Source of the DNA: Bondarzewia mesenterica
Taxonomy: Eukaryota; Basidiomycota; Agaricomycetes; Russulales; Bondarzewiaceae
Length of the DNA stretch: 64,000 bases
Reading direction: 5' to 3'
Assembly (NCBI GenBank): GCA_004802705.1
Contig: SGPL01000052.1
Location: 1 to 64,000, forward strand
How positions within the stretch are numbered: position 1 is the stretch's first letter; the number at the start of each line of letters is the position of its first letter. The position numbers and the translations under genes were made by a program. Below are positions 24,076-36,638 of the stretch, one piece after another. The notes under the pieces were generated by a model. The model was not told the origin of the DNA and ran no database searches. It saw only the letters and a list, made by a program, of their open reading frames with translations.

Positions 24076-27000
24076 ATGGGCCAACATACCTCGAGGGTCT
24101 CGCGACCGACCACTGAAGAACCTGCGAATGTCGTAGAGTCGTCACGGCGTATCAATGACATCGACAATGGTGCTGATACAACGCCCGGTCGCAGTCAAAA
24201 CCCCCATTCGTCTCTCGATCCTGAGCTGTTGTCCTCCGATATTCCCTCTTCTTCGAAGCGGTCGAAACGCAAAAGCATCATTGGTGCTATTACTGGTAGG
24301 TCCAAGCCGTCGACTGCCTCTGCGCGTGGCCGAATGGATAGTACAGCATCAAGTGCTACGGAACGGAGCAGTAACGTGCCCAGTAACAGACGGCGATGGC
24401 GGATGTCAAGGAGATGGAGTAGAACGCCGACGGAGAGTAACGAGGATATTGCAGTATCTTCGAGCCGGCCAGGAGGAGAAGATGTCGAGGGAGCGTCAGG
24501 AAGCGTTTTGGGTAGAAAAGGTAAAGAAAGGGCGACCGAGTCACCGGCAATCGAGACGGGGCCTCCGTCCGCAATTTCGATCTTGCATCCCAACACTCTG
24601 CCTTTTGTTGAGGCTCCCGATGAGTCTTCAAGCGCACGTGTTGTACCTGTCGAGCAAGCAGATGCCGAGCTGGAGCGTAACCCAAGAACCACTATAGGAC
24701 CAGAAGAAGCGACAGATGAGGAAGTCATTCGTCCTTCTTCTTCACCAGACGATCCTCCTCCACCTCCTCCAGAAAGTACAGCCCCACCAGTACCCCCTAT
24801 TACCGATTCTCGCAATGATGGACCTGTGCGACCTCCCGGCCGTCAATTCCCTCCGGCTGGTACCTTGGTCGTCGTTCAAGGAGTAGTACATACTACCGAC
24901 GTAGCCGCATCCAGTCAGCCCAGTCAAACTCCTGCTCCTCGTCCTCCTGGGCGCTCAGCATCAGTTCCTGTGTCGGATAGGAACACTGGACGCAATAGGC
25001 TCTCATCTCTGATTTCTCGGCCGATGCACTCTAGGCCGACGTCATTCGTGTCTCCTGATAGTCAGTCGCCTTCTCAGTCTTCAGATCAGGCAAGCAGCGA
25101 TTCCCGCAACTCTCAAGACGAGTCTAGCTTTACGAGCGAAGATGCACAAGCGGCGATTTCAACGACGGGCGATAGTCCACAGCAGGGCCCTACTGAGTCG
25201 CAGTCACCCTCACGATTCACACCCCTGTCGCCCACCAGCATTGACGTCCTTGGAACTTTACTCAGGTATGAATTTTGTGACATTTTCAATCGTATCTTTT
25301 TTGTGTTTACCCCATTCCTTCAGTGTCGCCACGGCAGCGACGGCAGCCTCTCTCGTTACGGGCTCCTCTGATCCCCTGTTTTCGTCTGGCCTTGCCCTTC
25401 CTGGTGCGACCAACCTCCAACCACCTACAACTCTTCATGATCCTGACCTATCGGCCAACCGCCCAACTTCCCCTACGCCCACTGCGGGATTGGGAGGCCG
25501 GGAAAGGATGCGAAGCGCGTGGGATAATATCAGAGACCGGATTGGTCTCCGGAACTCCGCCAGTAACACATCCGGATCCTCGTCCACCCCAGGTATTAAT
25601 CCATTGGGATCCACTGACCGTGCGGACCCCAGATCGCAGCTGCTTGCCGAAATGGCGAGGGCTTTCAATCTGGGCATGGGGCTTGAAAGCAACACCACCA
25701 ATGGGCCAAGTGCGAGCGCTGGTGGTAGTGATCCGTCTTCCCCGCCGATTGAGGTCAATCTTGGTGCTGCGCCTAATGCCAATCGACCATTGCCTCCTGA
25801 GGACAGCTTTGAACGGTTCTTGATGGATTTGCAGATTGACCTTAGGCGAACGTTGACGGAGGAACCTTCGCAATTGGTGCCAGAGACTCCTGCCCCAGTA
25901 TCAAATGCTGCGCCTTCCCAGTCTTCTGCCGAGGACTCACGGTCTGACTTTTTGCCCTGGCCTTTGGCGTTTGACGAGCTCATGGATGGCGTCCGGCCTC
26001 AGTCTGCTTCTGGCGAAAATGTAACCTCTTCTGGAGAAGACTCGTCAGCGCAGGCTTCTGCCGATCCACAGGGTGACGTAGAAAATGACAATCTTCCTTC
26101 GTTAATGGAACTGTCAGACTCAGACTCAGATTCAGACGACGTTGGGACGCAGACTGGTTCCCATTTGGACAGTTCCACATCTACAACGTCCACAATACCC
26201 GCTGCTGCTCCTGATATCTCGATTACAGATACTGGCGCGGTCCCACCACCACCGCTGATTCCCAGTCTTGGACCGCGAACTGCGTCTGGATCCGAACGGC
26301 GTCCTGGCGGCGGAATCAATTGGTGGAGGATGTACCGCTTCCCTCCTCAGCAAGCGCCCAGCTCTCAAGGTCTTGCGGTTCCTGGTTCATTGTCGACCGC
26401 TTCGCCATCCAATCCTCTTTCTAGCCTCGCTTCGGGTGTCCCAATGCCATTGCCGGCGGATGCCGCATCCTCTACCAACTCTTCCGACCTAAACAACGGT
26501 GCTGTGGCCGCAGGCGACAACATGATCGTTCCTGTTATTGTTGTTGGTCTTCAGTCCGTCAACAGTACAGGACGCGACGCGTATACTCTTGCTCGTACAC
26601 ATACGCCCGATGAGACGCATGGAGGTGCGAACGACAATGCTACCGAAGGTGGTGTTGATGCCGACGATGTGGATGACGACATGGCTGATGGACGTCCAGG
26701 GACGCCCAGAGGCCGCCCATGGCGTTCACGGGCAGCCAACGCTTTCCGAGGGCTCAGGCCTGGAAGGCGTGACGATGCGCCGGCCGTCACGCGTGCTGGC
26801 GAGGGCAACGGATCGACGACATTCTTCATTTATGTCATTGGCGGTGCGTATCATGCCCTTGATATTTGCACAGTCTATTTATTGTAATTTTTGTATTCGC
26901 AGGCTATTATCCACCGAACCACCACCTCGTTACAGGCAACGACCCACTCGACTCATTTGAGGCGCTGTGGGAACTTGCAGAGTTGTTGGGGCAGGTAAAG

Positions 27001-27435
27001 CCGCCGACTGCAACGAAGGAGGACATCGCCAAATCTGGGCTCGAGGTTATTCGCCAGGCTGAATTGGAGACGTATGAGAAGGATGGTCGCGTTTCTTCCA
27101 ATTGTATCGATCGGGTGAGTCGACTTCGTCTGGTGCAGGTGTTTTTTGACCTTGTTTGTTTACTAATCATATTGGCACAGTGCTTAATCTGTCTGGAGGA
27201 CTATGTGCCGGAGGATGACCTTCGACTCCTGACATGTCGGCATCTGTTCCACAAGAACTGCGTGGATCGGTGGCTTGAGACAGGGCGGAACAACTGTCCC
27301 GCTTGTCGGTCTCAGGTGCGTTGACCATCGTTTTTCTTTCATTCAAGAATCTGACCCTGGCGCCGTTGATGCTCTTAGGGTGTTTCTACTGGCCCAGGAT
27401 CCAGCGTACCAGGCGAAGTGCCCTCGATGGCATAA
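24076..27435 (+). CDS. RING-H2 E3 ubiquitin ligase with a long disordered N terminus
   Basis: ATG 24076 gives MGQHTSRVSRP, with Gly at position 2, a possible N-myristoylation site. Exons 1 and 2 encode roughly 900 residues of low-complexity Ser/Pro/Asp-rich sequence (DDPPPPPPESTAPPVPP, ELSDSDSDSDD). After ATTFFIYVIGG the exons encode YYPPNHHLVTGNDPLDSFEA and a helical stretch. The RING-H2 finger is CLICLEDY, then CRHLFHKNC, then CPAC, preserving the C3H2C3 ligands, and is followed directly by a short tail ending GEVPSMA-stop. Such proteins act with an E2 enzyme to ubiquitinate targets. The first exon joins the second in frame (LGTLL-SVATAATAAS). Substrate and location are unknown; myristoylation would suggest a membrane. 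Confidence 0.85.
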
Positions 27436-28835
27436 CGAAACTGTACATGCTCTCTTGAACTATCTTTAAGTACTTTTGTGTTCTTCATGTCCATCACTTC
27501 CAATTCGTGTTTTCGTTGTGTTATTGCTTGTATTCTGCATTCTTACATATCAAGAAATCACAGAGCAATGGCACATCCCGTGCAAATCATCACCTTCTTT
27601 TCCCTTCGTGTCTGTCTGTTCCTTTCTGTCTGTCCACAGGCTCAGTACATATATATTGCTGTCGACTTGCATGCCTCTACTCTCGTCCTCTACTCTCGTC
27701 CTGTCCCTGACTCTCTTGCACTACATACACTGTACGAATGACCTGAATCTCCTCTTTTTCTTTATCTCGTGTCTCTCTAGCTCGGTGTTGGTTTTTGAAT
27801 CACGTTCATACAACTCTCTGATCCAGCCTCCACGGTACTCGTTTCCGTTTCCGTTTGTGAGCTGTCTGAATGAAAATAATCTTTTTGGGGTGGGAACCTT
27901 GATATGTTGGAGTATGTTATGTTTTGTAATAAAACTATCTATTTCGGCACCCGTCGGCATCGCGGTCTATGGTGATCGGCCTCGCATTTGCGGGGCGGCG
28001 CATGAGGCCTTGAGGGCGCATGCCCATCAGCGTGTATCAACTTTCGCTCCACGTAAATTGTACGACTAGTTAAGTACCACAACTCAATTGTCATTCGGTC
28101 GAGACTGGACACAATCTTAACCACGCTTTCACTTCCACGCTTCTGCGTTCCTGGTAATTCGGCTCATACACATTCAAGTGGCTCTACAATCGCACCACGT
28201 TGAATCTGGCACGCGAATGACTGTTTAAACTGCGGCGATGGTGGCAGTCGATGAGGCCAAAGCTAACACTACCTGACTGGTGTTGATTCAATCCGTCCCT
28301 CCCAATAGGCCACCCGCTGAAGCCTTGGTGAGGCTATGAATATGTTTGTTTCTCAAACACAGATCTGAGGTCATGGGCCCTTGCGATGATCGTTGTGGCT
28401 CTTTCGAATTATGGCTCTTTCCACTGACCAGTAGTTACAATACCAACGAGGACAGGGTGGCTACCTCCGAGTCGTGTACGCATAGACCATTGTCCTCTTT
28501 GCGAAGATTCGTTCCCTTTCGAGGGGGGCAAAGCGATTGCAATTCGTCAACTCCGCCACACTGGTTGCACTGGTACCCTTTCTTTGCATGCCACACGCAG
28601 CAACCCTGCGAGGCATAAAAAGCCCCCATTCATGCTGATCATGTCTCCCATTGGCAGCGCCTATCATCCCCCTGGAACGTACGTCCAATCATTAAACGGA
28701 GCGATTACTGAGAGCTTCGCTTGCTCATAACTGACGGGCTTCACGTTCACAGTATTGTTCGACTTTTTGCTCCCTGACTGAGCACGATACACTTGCTAAG
28801 ACTACCCGTATCCCGAACCCTCCCAATAGTCGCGA
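27436..28835. other. intergenic stretch of 1.4 kb, nothing firm
   Basis: A 197-codon plus-strand frame at 27476-28069 is rich in Ser, Phe, Cys and Leu as expected from a T/C-rich 3' flank, and is rejected. No other gene was recognised. Confidence 0.45.
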
Positions 28836-30034
28836 TGGCGAGTAAATCTCGGAACTCAAAGGACGACCCATTGGTCTACATTCGACCCTTGGTGAGTTAC
28901 ATACCTCTTCCATGATATGTGGTAACATCGCCTGAGATATGACACAGGTTCTTCAAAGACATGCCAGGCTAAGCAGCGTGCTACTGAGAAGTCAGTTAGC
29001 CTTCTCTCCTATTCTGTCCACTCGATACTTAACTCGCTCATTCTTTGATCCAGACGCAGGAATAGGTAACATCTCTCTTGAACAATGGCGCGCCAACAAG
29101 AATACTGCGGGCAAGGAACTCTCAAGAATGTGTGCAATGTTAGACTTGGAACTGGTCAATTTGTGTGAAGAGGCATTTAACACTTCCAAAATTTCTGCGG
29201 AACAATCGCATCTTGACCCGCATTTTCTCGTCCACGACTGGCGAGCGCGTGGAAGACGCTCCTGGCCGGATATACACCCATCCCGAATGACGCTTGGACA
29301 ATGGTACCAGTACATGAACTGGAATTTCGAGAACCTTGCCGCAACTGGTGACCATAGCTGGTCTCATATGATCACTGGAAGCATCGGACACGACATACGT
29401 ACGTATTCATACACCTTTTCCTTCAACTGATCTATTCATCGGATTCTTAACGCTTTTCAGACGAGGGATGGCAGGCAATGTTGAGCCGTGATTTCACAGA
29501 TGAAGAATGGGACTTTTTTTATGGACTACACATACAAAGTAACTCACATCATCTTCACCTACGGTTTGCAATCACGCCGAACAAATTTCTATGCCGACAT
29601 CGAAGCCGAAGCGATGGAGAACAGTGAGTGGATCCCGTTGTCTTGGAGTACTTCGGACCTTCCCCACTGACGCCGTGGATTGCATCTCCTTTTCAAGTCC
29701 TCAGGGACATCAATGTTAAGCGAGGAGCAGGACTTTTCTCGTCAGAGGTGCTGCAGCAATTCCAAGCACGTACAACCGGAATTGAGCAACCAACTTTCGA
29801 TCCAAAAAGAGACAAGATGTTGGCCTATCTGCAGGTGAGTGCAACGTGTGGGATATTTTGCATTTCTCACATTCTCACACGCACCTGTTCCCTTAGTCTG
29901 AATTAGCCTCGCCGTTCAGGACGGCGGAGTTGCCAATGGATCCTTTGGATGTCCCAGGCCCATCCAATCTGCTACAGCGTGCTTACTTACAAGCTGCATT
30001 GAGTTCAGCAAAGCACATGAGTTTTGCAAACTAA
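28836..30034 (+). CDS. orphan basidiomycete protein, about 300 residues
   Basis: Spliced from five or so exons: MASKSRNSKDDPLVYIRPL, then VLQRHARLSSVLLRSQLAFS, then RDFTDEEWDFFYGLHIQSN, then ILRDINVKRGAGLFSSEVLQ, ending AALSSAKHMSFAN-stop at 30034. All junctions keep frame with GT..AG introns of about 50-80 bases. The second exon holds HFLVHDWRARGRRSWPDIHP and NWNFENLAATGDHSW, rich in Trp, His and Arg. The early VLLRSQLAFSPILSTRYLTRSF could be a mitochondrial targeting sequence, but it begins about 25 residues in. I recognise no family. It converges on the ETF beta gene. Confidence 0.6.
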
Positions 30035-30150
30035 GCTTTGCTGGTCAATATCCCTATATGTAATGTTTCCTTTCTCCTGCTACTTGGTTTCTTGGTCTTA
30101 GAGTGAACCCAAGATGTGTCCTGTTCCATTATGGAGTGCATGATTATACA

Positions 30151-31357
30151 TTATGCAACAGCGGTGAACCCGGCTTCCTTGAGTTTAGCAACGAGCTCGT
30201 CCACGTTCTCAACCTGAAATTGTAATCAGATTGTCAATGGATGAAAAAATATTTTGAAGACGAAGGGCACAGACCTTGCCTCCGCCGACTCGCTTTGGGG
30301 GCTCCGATACTTTGAGCGTCTCGAGAATGGGTGTTAAGTCCACACCCAAGTCTGCAGGCGTCAACTTCTCGATGGGCTTCTTCTTAGCTTTCATGATATT
30401 GGGCAGAGATGCGTAGCGAGGTTCTGTGAGTACAACCGTTAGTACATGCGATTTTTGACAAAATACCGCCTAGAATTGACGCGTACCATTCAAACTACGG
30501 AAGAATCCGCCCGTCAGCAAATGATCACGATGGGAAATGGAAAGAGACCACGCACCGCAGATCCGTCGTGATGACGGCGGGCAGCTTACACTTCAGCTCC
30601 TCCGCACCACCGTCAATCTCCGTCCTGACCGCGACAGTCTTGCCCTTGACGTCCACGTCGACCTTGCTCGCACATGTCGCCTGTCCCACACCCATCAACG
30701 CAGCGAGCATCTGCCCCGTCTGCCCAAGGTCATCGTCGATGGCCTGCTTTCCCATGATCACCAAGTCCACTTCCCTCCCTGCTTCCTTCTCGCGCTGGGC
30801 GAGCGCGCGCAGGGCGCGTGCAATGCCCAGTGGTTCGGGAGAAGGTGCAGATTCGGGCACTTCAATGTGGACAGCGGAGTCTGCGCCCATAGCAAGCGCA
30901 GTGCGTAGGGTCTCGGACGATTTCGGCGGACCAATGGTGACAACCTTGATCGACTTGATTTCGTCTTTGAGGCGTTCGCGCAGACGGACGGCTTCTTCGA
31001 CGGCTAAGAGGGTGAAAATTGGCGTCGCCGTTTATCTCCCAAAAAAGCGTCTGTACTATCGTTACATGTGCTAGGACGTACCAATCTCATCGAACGGGTT
31101 CTGTGCGACGATTCAAAGTGAACAAATGATTAGAAAATAGGACCTGTTGCTACGCACCATAGAGTGCTTGACGTTCGTGTCAATACCCGTCTGCTGAGGG
31201 TTTACACGAATCTTGACCGCATAATCCACGCACCTGATACCGCAACCAAATTCCCGTTTATGCGTGTTCAGAAAACTCATTTTCGGCCGATGAACGAGTG
31301 CGCTTACCGTTTAATGGGAACAAGAATATTCAGCAACCGCGCTGCAGTCGGCCTCAT
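30151..31357 (-). CDS. electron transfer flavoprotein beta subunit, mitochondrial
   Basis: Minus strand. Exon 1 starts at 31357 with [17 protein letters not shown]; later exons give [46 protein letters not shown] and [12 protein letters not shown], then the AMP/FAD-side motif [38 protein letters not shown], the adjacent TM-type segment [12 protein letters not shown] and the C-terminal [13 protein letters not shown], ending in TAA at 30151-30153. Length and motif order match full-length ETF beta (yeast Cir1). With the alpha subunit it passes electrons from matrix acyl-CoA dehydrogenases to ETF-ubiquinone oxidoreductase. No mutation is visible. An acyl-CoA dehydrogenase-family gene lies about 18 kb away at 49611-51903. 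Confidence 0.95.
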
Positions 31358-32346
31358 GTTTTTAAGTGAGTGAGTTCCTTGGTTCAGGGAAGTGGGTGGA
31401 TTTGTTGACCCCGCTGCGAGGTGGTGGGGGTTTGCGACGAGGGCGGGGTAAACGCCGCCAGTGAAAGAACCCGACCCCGGACTTCGTTGTCACATGCCTT
31501 TTGCTCCGGATCACGTGTTTAAGCGCGCATCCTTCTTTCCGAGTTTCGGCTTTACCTGGTTTATGTTTTGTTTTTTGCACAAGCTCGATTTCACTGTGAC
31601 AGCCTATGTATCGTGCACTTCAAATAGCCCGTCTAATGTTACTTCTACAGACTACAGTACTAGAGCCATGATCAGTAAGTCCAATATCCGATCAATCTTA
31701 TGTGTTTCAGCTGGCGAACCCAACAAGCCTATTAAGAGATAGAGGAGAAGAAAACCTGCCCGCGCTTGACGTTGAAGATTCACCTGCGGTCAAACGAACG
31801 CGTTATCAAGATTATCGATCAGAGCGCAACTTTGGAATGCTCTTCAAACATTTCTCTCGATTTCGAACTGGACATCGGAACGGCGGCAAGTCAGTCCACA
31901 CGATACACGTGTCGGTCGACCTCAGACGGATATCGACTCAACAGAAATAACCTACAGCACGGGGATGCAAACATACCATACAGTTTGAATCAATCAAATG
32001 TTCCCAAGTACTTGGAATTCGATCGTTTACCATGCAGACTGGATTCTGGATACGGTCTCCCGAAAACCGTGGAGGCCAAACGACGAGGGAGGCTACTCGG
32101 CATACACCTTCGCAACTTGGCATAAGGGGACCTGAGGCCTGAAGAATTAACAAGGGCGATTTTTTTTTATTCCGGTGTCTACAGAATAAACAGCAAAAAC
32201 CGTGATGAAGTGGGCGGCCGTGCATTCATCTCCAAATCGTAAAGTACCAGCGCTGCGAACAGAAAGGGAGTAACAGAAACAGCAGTGCATGAGCCTTCAG
32301 AATGAGTGGGAAACAGGCGTGAAAGAAACCGCACGCACCTGATACT
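31358..32346. other. intergenic, about 1 kb, nothing recognised
   Basis: A 119-codon plus-strand frame at 31766-32125 overlaps other frames and shows no motif. The region separates two minus-strand mitochondrial genes. Confidence 0.45.
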
Positions 32347-34011
32347 TTAGTAGAGCAGAGAGGACATGTCGGAGCGGATACGGTTGTAATCGAGGAGACC
32401 CTCGATAGAACCGACCGCAGCCATGGAGAACTAACATAAGGTCAGAACATCACGAACATTATCACAAAAACATGTTTGAACTCACGTCCTTATCCCAAAG
32501 ATACTTCTGCGCGACGCGCTTGATCTCATCAGCAGTTACTGCATCCACCGCACTCTCGATCTGCTTGGGCGTCATGCGCCGCCCACTCGTCACGAGCTGC
32601 CTCCCGATGTCCTCCGCAATCGCCGTCGTGCCGTCCAACCCCAGCAGCAGGCCAGCCTTCAGCTGGCTCTTCGCCCGCTCAACCTCGGCGGTCGTCGGCG
32701 CTACGCTCATCCGCGTCCACTCCTTAAGCGTGAAGTGCATCAAGTCGTCCAAGTTAACCAGGTTCTCCGACACGAGGTAAAGGCCCCACAAGCCCGTGTC
32801 CGAGTACGATGTCGAGAAAGACATGAAACTGTTTGCGAGGTTGTTGGCCGAAATAATGTGCGAGAGGCGGGACGAGAGCAGAGACGCAGAGCCAAGCGCA
32901 CGGTCCCAGTTGCCGAAGATCGATTGCATCACGAGCATGGGGAAGTAGTCGGGCGATGACCAGCCAACACCCTCGACCGCAATCGCAATATGTGCTGTCG
33001 GAATGTCGTCGTCGCGGACGCGAACCTCCGAGCCGACGAAGTTGGTCCTTGAGTGCGCGAGGCGACCAAGAGGGATGGGGTTTGGCGAGACGGGGAGCGA
33101 AGAGAAGGATTTCTCGGCGGCCTTGACGAGTTCGGCATGGTCGATGCCGCCAGCACCGACAAGGACCATGCGGTCGGCGGTATAGTTCGTCTTAATGTAG
33201 GACGAAAGGTCATCTCGCTTGATGGAAGTATGTTCTTCTTGGGCCCAAGATGGTACGACCAAGAGGTTGGCCTAAAAAAGAAATCGAAAAGTTTTAACAA
33301 TCAGTTTCCGAAGCAGTTCGACTCTGGTAACGATATGCGCGGCCTGACGGATATCCAGGAGCTTCGGCTTGTGCAGGCCAGGCCAATGTGACGTACCTTG
33401 GAACGCAACTGAGTGCAAGTGATCGAAGACAACCTCCTCCAATTGCTTGTCAACCTCCTGCTGTTCCCGAAGAATGACATCACGCTCGCGCTCAATGGCA
33501 CTGGTCTCGAGCTTGGAGTTCTGGAGGATGTCGGAGATGATGTCGACCGCCTGAGGAACGTCCTTCCGGAAACTCTTTGCGTAATAGACAGTCTGCTCGC
33601 GCGAGGTGTAAGCATTGAGGTGAGCGCCAAGGTTCTCAACTTCAAGTTCGAGAGCGTGCTGGGTGCGACGACCGGTGCCCTTGAATGCCATGTGCTCAAG
33701 GAAATGAGCAGTACCGTTCGTCGCGTCGGTCTCGGCGCGGGAGCCAGCATCTATCCAGACGCCGACGGTGGCGGTCTGCGCATGAGAATGGGACTCTGTT
33801 GCGACGGTGAGACCGTTGGAGAGAGTGGTGACCTCCGTAATTGGGCTCTGGGACGAGACAGCTGTCGCCAGCGACCGCACTGAGGCGGGTGTCTGTGAAC
33901 AGATTTTCTTCAAAAAATTCCCCCATTACGCGGGTGGTAAGGACTCACTGGACGACGCGCCGCGCCGCGAAGAGCACGCCCGAGCGAGGCGGTGAGGGTA
34001 CGAGAAACCAT
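32347..34011 (-). CDS. MAS1: mitochondrial processing peptidase beta subunit
   Basis: Minus strand. Starts [19 protein letters not shown], an Arg/Ala-rich mitochondrial presequence, then [14 protein letters not shown], the inverted zinc motif HxxEH as [12 protein letters not shown], and the distal Glu region [19 protein letters not shown]. The C-terminal half contains [33 protein letters not shown], the FGNWDR segment and the closing [17 protein letters not shown], with TAA at 32347-32349. The enzyme removes presequences from imported matrix proteins together with the alpha subunit. Just after an intron acceptor, near 33226-33246, the expected [14 protein letters not shown] is spread over three frames: two single bases seem missing within about 20 bases. 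As the gene is essential in yeast, sequencing error is likely. Confidence 0.93.
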
Positions 34012-34410
34012 CAAGGGTATGGAAAAGTTGAGGAGGATGATGAATTCGGGAGTTCTCGGTGGTGGATGCTGCCGGGTACTTGAAACTCCGCCTCAATTCG
34101 CTTTGGTATGAGTACGAATCACGTGCAGCACAACCTCCTCGGTTTCCTTGGACCCAAAGCTGCAATCCTTCAATCTTGCTTCAATCTAGAGAGAACGTCT
34201 TACTTGAACACTCTCTTGGAATCGTGTCACACAATATATACGGATCTGTGAGAAGGAAAGGTCTGCGCCGACTGCAAACGGTAAGCCCGCTCAGAGGATT
34301 CATCGTCGAGATGGACTAGAAAGGCAAGGTGAAACACGCTGGCGTCGCGGTGCCTTGCAGCTTCTCGAGGCTGATCAGAGGCCAGCACATAAGTATATCA
34401 GGAGCTAACG
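34012..34410. other. divergent promoter region, MPP beta and CoA-transferase
   Basis: The start codons of the minus-strand peptidase gene (34011) and the plus-strand CoA-transferase gene (34500) are 488 bases apart, so both promoters lie here. No further gene is visible. Confidence 0.5.
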
Positions 34411-34417
34411 ATGACCA

Positions 34418-34424
34418 TATATAG
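34418..34424 (+). promoter_or_regulatory. TATA-like sequence before the CoA-transferase
   Basis: TATATAG lies 82 bases before the ATG at 34500. It is a weak candidate. Confidence 0.3.
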
Positions 34425-34499
34425 CATTCCGGGTTTCAGCTGTAAATCATCGCACCCACCTCACTTTTCTTCCGACGCGTTTTGTACCCGCCCACTACC

Positions 34500-36638
34500 A
34501 TGTTCAGCTCTTTGCTCGACCAGATCATCCTTGCGCCCGCCAATGCCCTCTGGGTTACCCAAGGACTCCCACCCGACTCCATCGCACATCTCCATCTGTC
34601 TAAATCGCCAGATCCTGCAGTCGATTCCCATTATAAGCTGGGTACTGCCGCACAGGTCCGTTTAGTTCTCTTGTTCTCTCCTCCTCCGAACGGACAAAGA
34701 AACAGTTTTGCTAGACGACTATCGGTGTTGCTGCGCTAGCCGCGGCCCATTTCCATAAGCTTCGAACGGGCGAACAACAAGAGGTCTCCGTAGAGGCTCG
34801 ACACGCCGTAATCGAATTCAGTGAGCAGCTTTGTCCTTCATCGATCCGACCTTGATCTCATCACGTGCTTCTACAGACAGTGAGAAGTACTATACCGTCG
34901 ATGAGAAAATCCCGGCAAACACCATGTTCGACGAACTGTCTGATTTCTTCAAGACGAAGGATGGTTATGTGCGCTTGCACGCAAATTTCCCACAGTCAGT
35001 ACCTCCCCTTCCTTGTTCCATCTCCAGGTTCCGGGGAGATAGTCGAGCATTCACGTGAGCGGATCAGCCAAAGAGAACGGCTTGTTGCATGTTCCTGCAA
35101 GCATTCCGTTTTAAGGACTGAGTTGCCCTAAAATGATCTAGGCTTGTGACTTATATAGCAGCACTCTCTTGGGCATTACTATCTCATCCAACGGTTTTTC
35201 ATCTTTTCTTTCGCTTTGTTGTCCACACGCGCTGTTTACTTTTTGACCAGTTCATAGCTAATCTAAATTGCAGTCATAAACAGGGTCTACTCGATATTCT
35301 CAAATGCGCGCCTACAAAAGGCGCTGTTAGCGCCGCACTCCTGGAATGGTCCGCAGACGACTTCGAAGCCGAAGTGTTCAAGCACAACCTCTGTGCCGTC
35401 AAAGCCCGGTCCTTCGAGGTCGCCGACCGACACCCACATGCCCGGCAGACGGTCAATAATCTGCCCGTGTACATCCGCAAGATCGGGGACGCGCCGAAGA
35501 GGGAGGTCAGTGGGACGGAGTTTGCTGGGGCGTTAGATGGCATCCGCGTGCTGGACTTAACGAGGGTGTTGGCGGGTCCGACATGTGGAAGGACACTTGC
35601 GGGTGAGTCGTGTGCAGCATGATGGCTTGCCCTTCTTGTCGCCTGATGCTTTTTTGGGTAGCGCATGGAGCAGATACCCTTTTTGTAACGTCACCAAATC
35701 TCCCCGACCTTCCTGTCTTAGACGTGGACACTACCCGCGGCAAACGGACAACTCAACTTGACCTAAACATCCCGAAAGATAAAGAGACTCTCCAGGATCT
35801 TGTGAAAGGCGCCGACGTGTTCTTGCAGGCCTATCGGCCTGGTGGGTTGAAAACCCGAGGTTTTGGGCCTGAAGATGTGGCGAAAGATCGTCCAGGGATC
35901 GTATACGCGACATTGAGCGCTTACGGGTATGACGGGGAATTAAAGGATAAGAAGGGGGTATGTCCACTTAACCTTCTCACCTCGTTTTTTCTCTGCGTTT
36001 TAATTTGGTTGCAATACTGATGTTTATCATTTTCACTAGTTCGACTCTTTGCTCCAAGCGATCAGTGGAATGAACGTCGCCGAAGCACAGGCGTACAAAG
36101 AGTATATTGCTTCGACGGGCGGTGATACCAAGGATCTGCCACCACTTCGAGCGCTGCCGATGCAGGCTATTGATCACGCTGCGGGGCAATTGTTGGCGTT
36201 TTGGCATCATCACTGCACTTTGCAAGACTATTACTGTGCGTTCATCGTGTTGTCATTCTGTCCGGCATTATGTCCCGGATTGCTAACGGCATTATTTTCC
36301 TTTCCGGTCCACAGGATGGAGGTTCTTACGAAGTGCACGTCTCTCTCTCCACGACGCTACACTGGATTCGTTCCCTCGGTTATCTAGCTCCAGAAGATGC
36401 CTTTGGGAACGGCGAGCCACTACCTCCGCGCGGGCTGCCTCTTGACTCAGAGATCGCTGGGCTCTGCACGCAGGTGGAGCAGTCCATCCCAGATGCGGGC
36501 TTGGAGAAACCGGGCACAGAACACCACTGTCTCAGCGCGATTCGACATGCAGCGGTCCTGTCGAAGACGCCGGTGAGGGTAGGCGAGGCACCCATGCGGC
36601 TGGATGCGCATCGGCCGGTGTGGTTAAAGAGGCCATGA
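34500..36638 (+). CDS. class III (CaiB/BaiF family) CoA-transferase
   Basis: Starts MFSSLLDQIILAPANALWVT and splices through about seven exons: TTIGVAALAAAHFHKLRTGE, SEKYYTVDEKIPANTMFDEL, DGYVRLHANFP, then HKQGLLDILKCAPTKGAVSA, the family core GALDGIRVLDLTRVLAGPTC, GRTLAAHGADTLFVTSP, DLNIPKDKETLQDLVKGADV, FLQAYRPGGLKTRGFGPEDV, GIVYATLSAYG, FDSLLQAISGMNVAEA, IDHAAGQLLAFW and a TGA at 36638. Family III enzymes move CoA between carboxylic acids (formyl-CoA transferase, succinate-hydroxymethylglutarate transferase) or racemise 2-methylacyl-CoAs. The N-terminal extension before the core is typical of fungal members. The substrate cannot be read from sequence. Confidence 0.9.

Noticed and set aside
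24195..24815. 206-codon minus-strand frame
   Set aside because: Antisense to the low-complexity exon of the RING protein; Gly/Ser-rich without motifs.
27476..28069. 197-codon plus-strand frame after the RING gene
   Set aside because: Composition (Ser, Phe, Leu, Cys) reflects T/C-rich flanking DNA; no start context, splice chain or motif.
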